From Candidatus Bacteroides merdigallinarum (lineage in GTDB: Bacteria; Bacteroidota; Bacteroidia; Bacteroidales; Bacteroidaceae): 44,883 nt of DNA. This document shows positions 7,573 to 16,784 of the stretch, one piece after another (position 1 is the stretch's first letter; the number at the start of each line of letters is the position of its first letter). The notes beneath the pieces are model-generated. The model saw only the letters and a program-made list of their open reading frames with translations. It did no database searches and was not told the origin of the DNA. The DNA lies in the NCBI GenBank assembly GCA_019116285.1, contig DXBX01000083.1, positions 1 through 44,883 on the forward strand, read 5' to 3'. A program made the translations under genes and the position numbers.

Positions 7573-9423
7573 TTACCAAAGAGGATTCGCTGAGCCATTC
7601 TCCCGGTAATCGGAGGGTTTCATGCCATACTTCTTGAAAAAATAGTTGTAAAACGCCCCATTGGACATCTGCGCTTCCTTAGCTATGGCATCCAATGTCC
7701 ACTGCGGTTTTTCGCGCATCAGGCGGACGGCATAGTCGAGGCGGCGTTCCTGAATGTATTGCGTGAAACCGCATCCGGCAAATTCCTTGAACAGCCAAGC
7801 GAATTTGTTGGCCGGGATATGAAATTCTTTCATCAAATCCTTTTTGCTGAATTTGGGATTCAGGTATAGCCGGTTTTTCAGGATTTCGTGATGCATCCGT
7901 TCATACAAGATACGGTCCTTGTCGGTCAGCTTCGGCATTTGCGCGGCGGTTTCCTCCGTTTCTGTCTTGTCCGGTGCGTTGCATTCCGGTTCCTCCTGCG
8001 TTTCTTCGGGCACTTCCGTTGTTATGGTTGCTGCCGCCTGTGCTTCTTGCCACTGCCGCAGTTCTTCGCGCAGACGGATGTTTTCTTCCTGCCGCTTGAA
8101 CAGTTCGTCCTGATAGGCCATCAATTCGTCGATGGTCTTTACCATGGCTTCGTTCTTCTGGCTGACCATGCGGTTGGTTTTCAATATATGCCGTATATAA
8201 AGAACCAGCAAAATCAGGACAGGTATCAACAGTCCGAACAGGATGTAATGCCGTTGCAGGGAGTCCGCCTGGCGTTCTATTTCTTTGTCCTTTTCATTGG
8301 TTTGGTAGATTTCGGCCAACTCCAGCGCATCCTCCTTCCGCTCCCTCTTGCGGAGGGTATCCGTCAGGGCAAGCATGGTGGATTGCACGCGCAAGGCCGA
8401 CTGCCAATCGCCCTTGCCCTGCCAGGCTTCCAGTTCCGCCTGGAGGTGCGGGTTGATATAGTCCCAGTTCATGGTGTCGGTGGTTTCTTGCAGCAGTTCT
8501 TTCTCCCGACGGATATACTGCAAGGCTTCGTCGTAACGCTTTGCCAGTATCAGGCAGGGGATGCGGACGTACTCGCCATCGGGCGTGGAGGCATAGGGGT
8601 TGGCTTCCACACGGCGGTAGAGACTGTCGCCCTCCGTCCGGTTGCCTGTGGTGTAGGCGATGCAGCAATAGCTCACGTCTATCTCGGCGCGGCGCATGTC
8701 CGCAATGCCGGCCGGTGTGTCTTCGCTTGTTTCTATACCTTGCAAGGCTTCTTCCAGCGAAGGACGCAGGGCAAGGGCTTCCCCGTAACGGTCTTTCTCC
8801 CAAAGCAGGTTGAGCTTCATGCCAAGGGCATAGAACAAGTCGTCCCACGTGCGGAAACAGGGATTGTGCCGCACTTCACCGTCCAAAATACGGATGGCGA
8901 GGCCGATGTGACGGAAAGCTTCGTCGTACTGTTCCATTTCCAGCAGGTTCAATCCCCACGTGACGTGCAGATTCGCCTCGGTGGTGTGGTCGCCCAGTTC
9001 CTTTGCCAGGTTCAGCCCCTCCGTGCAGTACTCCACGCTCCCGGTGTAGTTGCCGTTATTGTGGCACTGTTCCGCCATGAGCGCCACCAGCGAGAGGAAC
9101 TTTTCAGGATGCTTGCGGGCCTCCGGATCTTGGTAGGCTTTTCGGGCGTGGGTATATGCCGCCTTGTAGTGCGAAAGTCCGTTGTGATAGACCATACTGC
9201 GCAAATCGCTGATTTCAAAAGGGGTAAGCAGCCGCTTCGTTTCCGCCGTATCAAGCAGGGCAAGTGCTCTGCAGGGCTCGTCAAATGCGATATGCTGTAT
9301 ATACCCGGCTGTATACAGGCTGTCCCGTCCGTCCGGTTCCGCATCGGAGTGCCCGGTGTGGCAGGCGGAGAACAGAAAAGCCATCCACAGGGTCAGGAGA
9401 ATAGAAGATTTTATGCAGTTCAT
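7573..9423 (-). CDS. Membrane-bound TPR-AraC transcriptional regulator
   Basis: 616 aa from the Met at 9423; a -7 element at 9451-9458 supports this start. Order of parts: a signal ending in a lipobox-like FLFSAC (Cys 21); a long helical region of TPR-like repeats (about 35-385; ALLDTAETK, YKAAYTHARKAY, EANLHVTWGLNLLEMEQYDEA cut into typical repeat spacing); one transmembrane helix (about 392-412); a coiled coil (about 415-460); an acidic linker; and a C-terminal AraC-type helix-turn-helix domain (about 510-610, IQERRLDYAVRLM and IAKEAQMSNGAFYNYFFKKY). The layout places the sensor in the periplasm and the DNA-binding end in the cytosol, with no kinase. It directly precedes the fimbrial operon, which it probably controls. 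Confidence 0.85.
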   Translation of the reverse strand: MNCIKSSILLTLWMAFLFSACHTGHSDAEPDGRDSLYTAGYIQHIAFDEPCRALALLDTAETKRLLTPFEISDLRSMVYHNGLSHYKAAYTHARKAYQDPEARKHPEKFLSLVALMAEQCHNNGNYTGSVEYCTEGLNLAKELGDHTTEANLHVTWGLNLLEMEQYDEAFRHIGLAIRILDGEVRHNPCFRTWDDLFYALGMKLNLLWEKDRYGEALALRPSLEEALQGIETSEDTPAGIADMRRAEIDVSYCCIAYTTGNRTEGDSLYRRVEANPYASTPDGEYVRIPCLILAKRYDEALQYIRREKELLQETTDTMNWDYINPHLQAELEAWQGKGDWQSALRVQSTMLALTDTLRKRERKEDALELAEIYQTNEKDKEIERQADSLQRHYILFGLLIPVLILLVLYIRHILKTNRMVSQKNEAMVKTIDELMAYQDELFKRQEENIRLREELRQWQEAQAAATITTEVPEETQEEPECNAPDKTETEETAAQMPKLTDKDRILYERMHHEILKNRLYLNPKFSKKDLMKEFHIPANKFAWLFKEFAGCGFTQYIQERRLDYAVRLMREKPQWTLDAIAKEAQMSNGAFYNYFFKKYGMKPSDYRENGSANPLW

Positions 9424-9450
9424 ATCTGTGTCTAAATGAGTCTGTCCGCA

Positions 9451-9458
9451 CAAAATTA
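9451..9458 (-). promoter_or_regulatory. -7 element of the TPR-AraC gene
   Basis: TAATTTTG on the minus strand, 28 bases before the chosen ATG at 9423. It argues against the longer upstream reading frame. Confidence 0.5.
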
Positions 9459-9541
9459 CTTCAATTCTGCAATTATGGAACATACTTTGCCTAAAAATCA
9501 TTCTTGTGCACTGCAATTTTCCGTGTTTGAGCATGTACTTG

Positions 9542-9621
9542 TAACCGTCAATAACCACCAATAACCGCCTTTAACAGGCAATAAGCGTAAAGAAAGCGCA
9601 TCAAGCGTAAAGAATCGTAAA
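9542..9621. repeat. Eight 10-bp-phased imperfect repeats
   Basis: Read in 10-base steps from 9542 the units are TAACCGTCAA, TAACCACCAA, TAACCGCCTT, TAACAGGCAA, TAAGCGTAAA, GAAAGCGCAT, CAAGCGTAAA and GAATCGTAAA. The TAAC and CGTAAA cores recur on one helix face. The array ends about 20 bases before the -7 element of the DUF6266 gene, where activator sites or curved DNA would lie. An exact 12-base repeat (AAGCGTAAAGAA) occurs at 9583 and 9603. Confidence 0.7.
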
Positions 9622-9640
9622 GTGAGCTTTGGGCAGTGCT

Positions 9641-9648
9641 TATCTTTG
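9641..9648 (+). promoter_or_regulatory. -7 element of the DUF6266 gene
   Basis: TATCTTTG, 29 bases before the ATG at 9677. No TTTG lies at the usual -33 distance; that position falls on the end of the phased repeat array, which would fit an activator-dependent promoter. Confidence 0.6.
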
Positions 9649-9676
9649 CATCGTAAACCTTTAAAAATTTATTTTT

Positions 9677-10606
9677 ATGGCTACAGGAAATGGTATTATC
9701 AAGAAAATGTCCGGCAAGGTAGGCAATCTGGTCTACGTAGTCCGGAGTGGAGAACAGGTAGTGCGCAGTGTCGCTACCTCAGTGAATAACCCGAGAACGG
9801 ATGCGCAGATGACGCAGCGGATGAAGTGGCCCAATGTGCTGGCTCTGTACAGGACGTTACAGCCTTACATGAAGGACTGCTTTGAGACGAAGCCCAGCGG
9901 GCAGAGCGATTACAATCGCTTTATGAGCATCAATCTCAACTCCCGACCGGTCTATCTGGAGAAAGGGGTTGCCCGTCTGGGGGCTGCAATAGTGGCACCT
10001 TACGTCCTCTCGCAGGGCTCGTTGCCGTCCATCCAGGTGGGCGGGGATACTCCGGCCACCAACATCGCACTGGGTGCACTGACTATCGGAGATGACACCA
10101 CGGTGGGCGAGTTCGCCCAGGCCGTGGTACAGAACAACGGCGGCTTCCGCTACGGAGACCAGATTTCTTTCTTCAAGCTCCGGCAGGAGGAAGACAGTCT
10201 GGACGGACATCCCTACGTCAGCACATCGGCTGTCCGCGTCAACCTGGACCCGGCAGGCACCGGCAAACTGCGCGACATTGCCCCAGCCGATGGCTTCAGC
10301 ACAGTCGGCGGTATGTTGGGAGCGGATGCCGCCTTGTCCGGAGAAGGCGTGGCGTGGGTACACAGCCGCAGGGTAGATGGCAAGACGAGAGTCAGTTCGC
10401 AACGGCTCATCGTGAGCAATGACCTGCTGGAAGAGTATTCCACAAATCAGATGCTGTCCGTGGCTACTAATTCCTACGGAGGTTCCACGGAGGTATTCAT
10501 CCGGCCCAACGGCACATCCGGCGGCGTCACCACGGAAAGCGGCACCGGCAGCACGCCCGGTGGTACCGGTGAAGATGGGGAAGGCGAAGAAGGTACCTTC
10601 GGTTAA
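9677..10606 (+). CDS. DUF6266 family protein
   Basis: 309 aa, no signal peptide or membrane helix. The N-terminal block (GNGIIKKMSGKVGNLVYV, then a VNNPRTDAQMTQRMKWPNV segment and later YNRFMSINL) is the DUF6266 signature. Known members occur mainly in Bacteroidota and have no established function. Residues about 100-280 are beta-rich. The last 30 residues are Gly-, Ser-, Thr- and Glu-rich and look disordered. The N-terminal third is basic and the tail acidic. The gene stands alone, divergent from the TPR-AraC gene and convergent with addB, and has its own promoter behind a phased repeat array, which suggests specific regulation. Its link to the fimbrial locus is positional only. Confidence 0.8.
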   Translation: MATGNGIIKKMSGKVGNLVYVVRSGEQVVRSVATSVNNPRTDAQMTQRMKWPNVLALYRTLQPYMKDCFETKPSGQSDYNRFMSINLNSRPVYLEKGVARLGAAIVAPYVLSQGSLPSIQVGGDTPATNIALGALTIGDDTTVGEFAQAVVQNNGGFRYGDQISFFKLRQEEDSLDGHPYVSTSAVRVNLDPAGTGKLRDIAPADGFSTVGGMLGADAALSGEGVAWVHSRRVDGKTRVSSQRLIVSNDLLEEYSTNQMLSVATNSYGGSTEVFIRPNGTSGGVTTESGTGSTPGGTGEDGEGEEGTFG

Positions 10607-10630
10607 TCCGGGGAACACTTCGGAGATCTC

Positions 10631-13540
10631 TCAGCGCCTGCAGAGGGTGCGGAAGTCGCAGTAGGCACACCGTTTCTCGTCGTCCGTCTGGGTGAAGGGG
10701 GTGTCGGGGCTGAATATCTCCTCGAGCAGGTGGCGGAGGCGGAGGCGGAACTCGTCCGCATAGGGGACAAAGCTTTCGATGGGCTCCTTCCTGCGTGCCG
10801 GCCCCATCTCTATGACCGGTGAATAGTCTGCCGAGGCGGCCTTGTGGATGTAGAGGAGGGCGGGGGCCACTTGCTCGGTGGGGTTCATGCGGGTCACGAT
10901 GGCGGCATAGATGAAGGTCTGCAGGATGTAGTCCGGACGGCCCGGGGCGGGGGTGAAGAGCTGGTCCAGGCTTTCGGGCGACTTGGGGGTCCCTCCGGTC
11001 TTATAGTCCACGATGCGGAGGGTGTGCCCCTTGCGGTCCAGGCGGTCGATGGTGCCCCCGATGTTGAGGCGGATGATCTTGCCGCCTGCCCGGATGGTCA
11101 TCATCTCGCGTACGGGCATCTCCATCCCCTCCATGCGGAAGGGTGCGTAGGCCAGGTCGTGGCGTAGCAGCTGCCGCAGGTAGGAGGCAATCACCCGTGC
11201 GTGTATGAGTTGGGTCCCATTGTACTGCGGCCTTTCATCCTCCCCTGCATGGAAGAATACTTCCCGGAAGGCTTGGTCCACGTAGCCCTGTATCCGTGCA
11301 TCGTCCCGGAGCAGTTGTTCCAGGTCTGCCCGGCGTATGTCCTTGTCGCGTTCGGTGAGGTCGGTGTATGCCAGCTCTGCGGAGCGGTGGAACAGGGTGC
11401 CGAACAGGGCTGAGTCTATCTCCGCCGTGACTTCGTCCCGGGGGCGCAAGGCGGCGACGTAGCGGTAGTAGAAGGCGAGGGGGCAGTTGAGGTAGGTGTT
11501 GAGGGCCGAGGGTGAGAGCACGCGGCGCTTGGATACGCTGATGTCAAAGGTGTGGCGTAGGCGTTCCATCAGTTCCGGGGTCTTGCGCACGGTGACGGGC
11601 TGCACCCGGCGCGGCGTCTGTCCTGCCTCCAGGTAGTAGCGGCGGATGGTGTTGGGGTATTCCACAAGGAACTGGAGGGCGAATCGCGACATCTCCCCCC
11701 GGTTCAGTCCGTCGGTGGAGGTGTTGTATAGCATGGTGACGGTCTCGGCCCGCTGCAGCAGGCGGTAGTAGTAGTAGGCATACACGGCGTTGCGGTGTTC
11801 GGGGGTGGTCATGCCGAAGGCCTTGCGCAGGGTGTAGGGTATGAAGGATGCGTCGCCTCCGGTGCGGGGCAGCTGTCCCTCGTTGATGGATAGGAGCAGG
11901 AGGTGGCGGAAGTCGAGGTTGCGCGTCTCCAGCACACCCATCACCTGCATGCCTATGGCGGGCTCGCCATGGAAGGGTATGGTGGCGGCGGTGAGCAGCC
12001 TTGCGACCAGGCGCTTGAGGGTGTCCGGACGGAGGGTGGACAGTACGCCGTCCTCCATGAGTCCCTGCAGGCGGTTGACGAGGGTGTAGGCGCGGAAGAG
12101 GGATTCGCGGTAGAGTTGCGTCAGGATGTCGTCGCCGGTTTCGTCCGTCGCGCCGTCTTCGTTCCGGTAGAGGACGGTGACGGCTGACAGGCAGTCGGCC
12201 AGGTAGCTGCACAGTTCCCCGGTGGTGGTGTGGGGGGTGAAGATGCGGCGCAGGATGCGGTCGGCCGTAAGCTCGGCCGGCAGGGGGTAGAAGCGGTTGT
12301 CCTCCACCAGGCTGCGCTCGATGGCCCCGGCGGCGAGCGAGGTGCGTCGTATGTAGGGGTGTCGGAGTACGGCCAGCACCTGGTCGGCATGGTAGCGGCC
12401 TGTGCGGGGGTTGTAGCCGGTGGTCTGCAGTTCGAGGAGGGCGGTGACCAGTCCGTAGACGGGTGTCTGTACCAGCGGGAAGCCCATGGTGACGTTGACA
12501 TTGCGTACCTCCGCGGGTATGGAGTGGAGGACGGGGAGGAGGAGTGATTCGTTGCAGAGCACCACGGCCGTCTCCTTGCCCACGGGGGTGTTGTCCGGGC
12601 TGATCTCACGTATCCACTGCGGGAGGAAGCGTGCCTGTGCGTTCTCCGTGGGCGATGAGAGGATGCTCACCTGCTTCCCGGCCCTGTTGAGGTTGTCGAA
12701 GTATTCCCCGGGGAGTGCGTTGGGGAAGTCGTCCAGGTTGCGACGGATGAACTCCCCTGCCTCGTGGGTGAAGGTCAGGCCCGACGTCCGGTCCTCGGGG
12801 TGGAGGTAGGACACGTCGTAGTCCCAGTAGAAGAGTGCACGATGGGCCTCCTGCAAGCGCTTGAAGAGTGTATGCTCCACCTTGTTCAGCACGTTGAAGC
12901 CCACGAATACGTAGCGGTCATAGGGCAGGGTGTCCGTGTCCAGGTTCTCCAGGGCTGCCCGCTGGAGCATGCCTTCGTAGGCAATGCCCAGGGTGCGGAG
13001 GTTGTCCGTGAAGCGGGTGTATATGTCCCCCAGCTTGTCCCACAGGGTGAGAAACCGCTTCTTCAGCTCCGTGTGCTGCTCGGGTGAGAAGTTGAGGAAG
13101 AAGCGGCGGATGGCCTCCCCCTGTTCCGGGGACAGGAAGGTGGGGTCTTCGGCCAGGTCCTTCAGGTCTTGCAGGTTGGAGAACAGGTGGTGTGCGTCTA
13201 CGAGGTTCTTGTCCAGGTCGTCGAAGTCACTGATGAGCAGTTCGCCCCAGAAGTAGAAGTCGTCCAGTGCTTCGGGCGAGCCTGTCACTTCGGTAAAGAC
13301 CTTGTATAGCTCGCATACCAGGCGTATGGAGTCTCCCGCCTGCCAGGGGGACAACCCTTGGAAGAAGTCGCTGATGCTGAGGTAGGCGGGAGCCCACAAG
13401 GGTCGGTCGCTCTTGGCGGCGAGGGCCTCGTTGAAGAAGAGGCCGGCACGCTTGTTGGGGAAGACGATGGCGGTGCGTGAGAGGTCGGCACCATAGCGGG
13501 TATATAGGTCGCTGGCGACCTGTTGCAGGAAGGTAAGCAT
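10631..13540 (-). CDS. addB: AddB-like PD-(D/E)XK nuclease subunit
   Basis: 969 aa from the Met at 13540 (MLTFLQQVASDLY); the longer frame overlaps a non-homologous leader. The C-terminal nuclease domain shows GGTIDRLD, IVDYKTG (about 840) and a Q-x-x-Y-type QTFIYA. Four Cys that could bind an Fe-S cluster are visible: one in LNCPLAFYYRYV (about 690) and three in the last residues (CAYCDFRTLC). This is the AddB/RexB pattern. The N-terminal helicase-like part begins IVFPNKRAGLFFNE, where a Walker A GKT would be expected, so ATP hydrolysis by this subunit is doubtful. It follows addA by 41 bases. With AddA it would resect double-strand breaks and feed RecA-dependent repair. Confidence 0.88.
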   Translation of the reverse strand: MLTFLQQVASDLYTRYGADLSRTAIVFPNKRAGLFFNEALAAKSDRPLWAPAYLSISDFFQGLSPWQAGDSIRLVCELYKVFTEVTGSPEALDDFYFWGELLISDFDDLDKNLVDAHHLFSNLQDLKDLAEDPTFLSPEQGEAIRRFFLNFSPEQHTELKKRFLTLWDKLGDIYTRFTDNLRTLGIAYEGMLQRAALENLDTDTLPYDRYVFVGFNVLNKVEHTLFKRLQEAHRALFYWDYDVSYLHPEDRTSGLTFTHEAGEFIRRNLDDFPNALPGEYFDNLNRAGKQVSILSSPTENAQARFLPQWIREISPDNTPVGKETAVVLCNESLLLPVLHSIPAEVRNVNVTMGFPLVQTPVYGLVTALLELQTTGYNPRTGRYHADQVLAVLRHPYIRRTSLAAGAIERSLVEDNRFYPLPAELTADRILRRIFTPHTTTGELCSYLADCLSAVTVLYRNEDGATDETGDDILTQLYRESLFRAYTLVNRLQGLMEDGVLSTLRPDTLKRLVARLLTAATIPFHGEPAIGMQVMGVLETRNLDFRHLLLLSINEGQLPRTGGDASFIPYTLRKAFGMTTPEHRNAVYAYYYYRLLQRAETVTMLYNTSTDGLNRGEMSRFALQFLVEYPNTIRRYYLEAGQTPRRVQPVTVRKTPELMERLRHTFDISVSKRRVLSPSALNTYLNCPLAFYYRYVAALRPRDEVTAEIDSALFGTLFHRSAELAYTDLTERDKDIRRADLEQLLRDDARIQGYVDQAFREVFFHAGEDERPQYNGTQLIHARVIASYLRQLLRHDLAYAPFRMEGMEMPVREMMTIRAGGKIIRLNIGGTIDRLDRKGHTLRIVDYKTGGTPKSPESLDQLFTPAPGRPDYILQTFIYAAIVTRMNPTEQVAPALLYIHKAASADYSPVIEMGPARRKEPIESFVPYADEFRLRLRHLLEEIFSPDTPFTQTDDEKRCAYCDFRTLCRR

Positions 13541-13581
13541 ATGTGTAGTAGGTGTATGGTTGGGTGATATAGGTGGTTCGT

Positions 13582-16500
13582 TCAGTGTGATACTTCCTCC
13601 ACGCGACCCTCGTCCACGTACCACAGGTATCCTCGGGTGTGTGCGGGGTCTGCTCCCATGCGGTACAGGAGGCGGAGGTACTCCTGTACCTGGCGTTTGT
13701 ATTTAGGGTCTGGCTTGCCGAACTTGAAGTCCACGACCACCACTTCGCCGTCGCGCATCATCACGCGGTCCGGTCGTCGGGTGTGCAAGGCTCCTTCTTC
13801 GTGCCAGATGATGTCACATTCGGCCAGGGTGCGCCACTGTCCGGAGTACCAGTCCTGCACTTGGGGCAGGGCAAAGGCATGTCGTGCCAGGGAACGGATG
13901 TCGTCTTCGGCTTCCGGTCCGGCAATGATGCCCTCGGCTGTGAGGCGCCGGATGGCGGGGTCTATGTCGTCCAAGGTCCGTATGCCCGCAAAGAGCGTGT
14001 GTAGCAGTCGTCCGCGGTCTATCATGTGTCGGGGCGAGGCTTCCCCCTCCCGGATGCCTGCCAGGAAGTCGGCCGACCGGTTGGATTGGCGGAAGGTGAC
14101 CGCAGGCTTGACGGAGGTCATGCACACCGGCCTGGGGGCAGGCTTGGCCAGCAGGCGGTTGGCGGGGGTCGCCGTTGCGGGGCTTTCGGCAGGAACGGTT
14201 GCAGGAGCCGGGGTGCCATAGGTATAGAGGCCTTCCGCTTCATCCCACTCGCCCGTACCCACCTCGGCAAGGCGGGGCAGGACGGAGGCCAACAGCTCGG
14301 AGACGGTGGAGCGCTGCCCGGCCCGTGCCCAGCAGACCAGGTTCGCTCCGGCCCGGGTGAAAGCCACGTAGAGCAGGTTGAGGTTGTCCACCCACAGCTG
14401 CAGCCGCTCCTCCAGGTAGTCGGAGCGGTAGGTGGAGGTGGCCATGATGGATGAGTAGGTGACAGGGACGAGGTCCAGGCCATTGTAGGGTGCCTCGGCG
14501 GGGGCGCACCATACCAGTTGGTTGTTGGTCTCGTTCTCCAGCTTCCAGTCGCAGTAGGGTATCAGCACCGTGTGGAACTCCAGTCCCTTGGACTTGTGTA
14601 TGGAGAAGATACGGATGCCCTCCAGCTCTCCGCCGGGGATGGTCTTGGCCCCCAGCGTCTCGTCCCAGTACCGCAGGAAGTCTCCCAGGTCCGACGAGTG
14701 GTCGCGTAGGTAGGCGGACACGGCGTCGAAGAAGGCGAAGAGGTAGGCGTCTTGTCCCTCCATGGTCCCCAGGTCCAGGAGGACGTATAGCTCCTCCAGC
14801 AGTTCATACAGGGGCATCAGGGCCAGGTCGTCTTGCCGTTGCCGGAAGCTGTCGGGCAGGGGGGCATCCACCGCAAGCCCCAGGTCCAGGGTCAGCGTGG
14901 CGCAGGCGATGAGGTCGTCGGGGGCAGCCAGTACACGCAGGGCGTCCACCAGCGTACATACCGCCGTGGAGGCATCCAGGCGGAAGGCTTCGTCGGAGAC
15001 GATGGGCAGGCCCAGCTCGTGGTCGAAGTAGTCGGCGATGGGGGGGATGTTCTTATTCTTGCGCACCAGGATGGCGATGTCCCCCATGCGGACACCCCCG
15101 TCCAGGAGTTGCCGGACCTCCGTGCCCAGTGCTTCGAGGGTCCGGCGGGCATAGTCCTCGGCCGTGTCGGCCTCCAGGAAACGCACGCGGACGCTGCCCC
15201 GGGTCTCCGGCTTGGGGGACTCCTGGACCACGTCGGCATAGGCATCCTGCAGCGGGAGGCAGGGCTCCTTCAGCTCCGTCAGGTGGAGGGTATTGAAGAA
15301 GTCTACGGCCCGGGGGAAGAAGTGGTTGTTGAAGTCTATGATACGGGTCTCGCTGCGGCGGTTGGTGGACAGGGTCTTGACCTTCACGTAGCGGGTCAGG
15401 GGGCCGTCCCCGGGCTTGAGCGCATTGAGGATGGTCCAGTCGCCGTTCCGCCAGCGGTAGATGGATTGCTTGACGTCGCCCACTATCAGGCTGTCCCGGC
15501 CTTGTGACAGTCCCTCTGCCAGGAGGAGGCGGAAGTTGTCCCACTGCATACGGCTGGTATCCTGGAACTCGTCTATCATCACATGGTTCACCGTGGTACC
15601 CAGCTTCTCGTAGATGAAGGAACTGTCCCCCTTGTCCATGAGGTTGTGCAGGAGGGCGTTGGTATCGGTCAGTAGGAAGCGGTTGGCCTCGTGGTTCAGG
15701 TGTCGCACCTCCTCGTCGATATGGTTCAGCAGGCGTAGCTTGTCGAGGTGGCGGAGCGAGAGGGCACAGCTGTTCACGGTGTAGGCGGCGCGGGGGCGTC
15801 GGCGTTCGGCTTCCTCCAGGAGGGGGATGAGTACGTCACGGGCCAGGGTGATGATATCCTCTCTGCGTGAGGACTGCCGGGCGGCCCAGTTGTCTGCCCG
15901 CTCCAAGGACTTGGCCAGGGTGGCCAGGGGGAGCTCCTTGTCGGTCAGTTTGCCTGCCCCCACCTTGCGGAAGTATCCTGCGATGCTATTCTTGCCTCCC
16001 TTGAGGTCCTCGGGCAGGAGTCCGTGGGACTCCAAGGCATCGTCGAAGCGGCGGGCCAGGTCTTTCATGCCGGCCAGGGCATGGGCGGACATCTCGCGTA
16101 ACACCTCCCGGTAGAGGGTCACGGCATGCGGGTCGCGCATCTTGGCACGCAGCAGGGCGCCTCGTTCCACGTAGCTCTCGTTGAAGATGTTACGGGCAAA
16201 TGCCTTTACCTCTTCCGAGACGTTCCATCGCTTGTCTTCGGCAATGCGCTCGCCGATGTATTCCAAGAGGAGGGCCAGGACGGGGGAGTCGGGGGTGAGT
16301 CCCTCAATGAGGCTGTCCACGGCCTCGGAGAGAACCTTGTCACTGTCCAGCTCGATGTTGAGGTTGGGGCTGAGCTCCAGTTCGCGGGCCAGGTTGCGCA
16401 TGACGGATTGGAAGAAGGAGTCGATGGTCTCTACCCTGAATCGTCCATAGTCATGCAGCAAGGCCAATAGCGCTTGCCCGGCGCGATGGCGTATGTCTTC

Positions 16501-16761
16501 TTCAGCGGCGGAACACCCCAGGGCGGGTAGCTCCTCCTGCAGGCGGTGCAGGTAGGCGTCCGAGGCGGGGTCGCCTTGCCAAAGGTTGTAGAGGGTCTGG
16601 ACGATGCGTTCCTTCATCTCAGCCGTGGCCTTGTTGGTGAAGGTGACGGCCAGGATGTGTCGGTAGGCGTGCGGGTCGGCTATGAGATGTTTGATGTATT
16701 CTACGGCCAGGGTGAATGTCTTGCCCGACCCTGCCGAAGCCTTATAGACCAGTAATTCCAT
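13582..16761 (-). CDS. addA: AddA-like UvrD/Rep helicase-nuclease
   Basis: 1059 aa. Walker A is ASAGSGKT at residues 8-15, followed by the VTFTNKATAEMKER motif (about 40-53). The later helicase motif VGDVKQSIYRWR lies near 425, and an FSIHKSKGLEF motif plus LLYVAFTRA complete the superfamily 1 set. The C-terminus has an RPDRV segment and VVDFKFGKP, then a Q-x-x-x-Y, the RecB/AddA-type nuclease site (about 985-1025). Length and order fit AddA rather than UvrD or PcrA. It starts 23 bases after the ThiE-like gene and is followed by addB. It is the motor and one nuclease of the double-strand-break resection enzyme. Confidence 0.92.
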   Translation of the reverse strand: MELLVYKASAGSGKTFTLAVEYIKHLIADPHAYRHILAVTFTNKATAEMKERIVQTLYNLWQGDPASDAYLHRLQEELPALGCSAAEEDIRHRAGQALLALLHDYGRFRVETIDSFFQSVMRNLARELELSPNLNIELDSDKVLSEAVDSLIEGLTPDSPVLALLLEYIGERIAEDKRWNVSEEVKAFARNIFNESYVERGALLRAKMRDPHAVTLYREVLREMSAHALAGMKDLARRFDDALESHGLLPEDLKGGKNSIAGYFRKVGAGKLTDKELPLATLAKSLERADNWAARQSSRREDIITLARDVLIPLLEEAERRRPRAAYTVNSCALSLRHLDKLRLLNHIDEEVRHLNHEANRFLLTDTNALLHNLMDKGDSSFIYEKLGTTVNHVMIDEFQDTSRMQWDNFRLLLAEGLSQGRDSLIVGDVKQSIYRWRNGDWTILNALKPGDGPLTRYVKVKTLSTNRRSETRIIDFNNHFFPRAVDFFNTLHLTELKEPCLPLQDAYADVVQESPKPETRGSVRVRFLEADTAEDYARRTLEALGTEVRQLLDGGVRMGDIAILVRKNKNIPPIADYFDHELGLPIVSDEAFRLDASTAVCTLVDALRVLAAPDDLIACATLTLDLGLAVDAPLPDSFRQRQDDLALMPLYELLEELYVLLDLGTMEGQDAYLFAFFDAVSAYLRDHSSDLGDFLRYWDETLGAKTIPGGELEGIRIFSIHKSKGLEFHTVLIPYCDWKLENETNNQLVWCAPAEAPYNGLDLVPVTYSSIMATSTYRSDYLEERLQLWVDNLNLLYVAFTRAGANLVCWARAGQRSTVSELLASVLPRLAEVGTGEWDEAEGLYTYGTPAPATVPAESPATATPANRLLAKPAPRPVCMTSVKPAVTFRQSNRSADFLAGIREGEASPRHMIDRGRLLHTLFAGIRTLDDIDPAIRRLTAEGIIAGPEAEDDIRSLARHAFALPQVQDWYSGQWRTLAECDIIWHEEGALHTRRPDRVMMRDGEVVVVDFKFGKPDPKYKRQVQEYLRLLYRMGADPAHTRGYLWYVDEGRVEEVSH

Positions 16762-16784
16762 GTGTGTGGGGGTATATAAATGGG

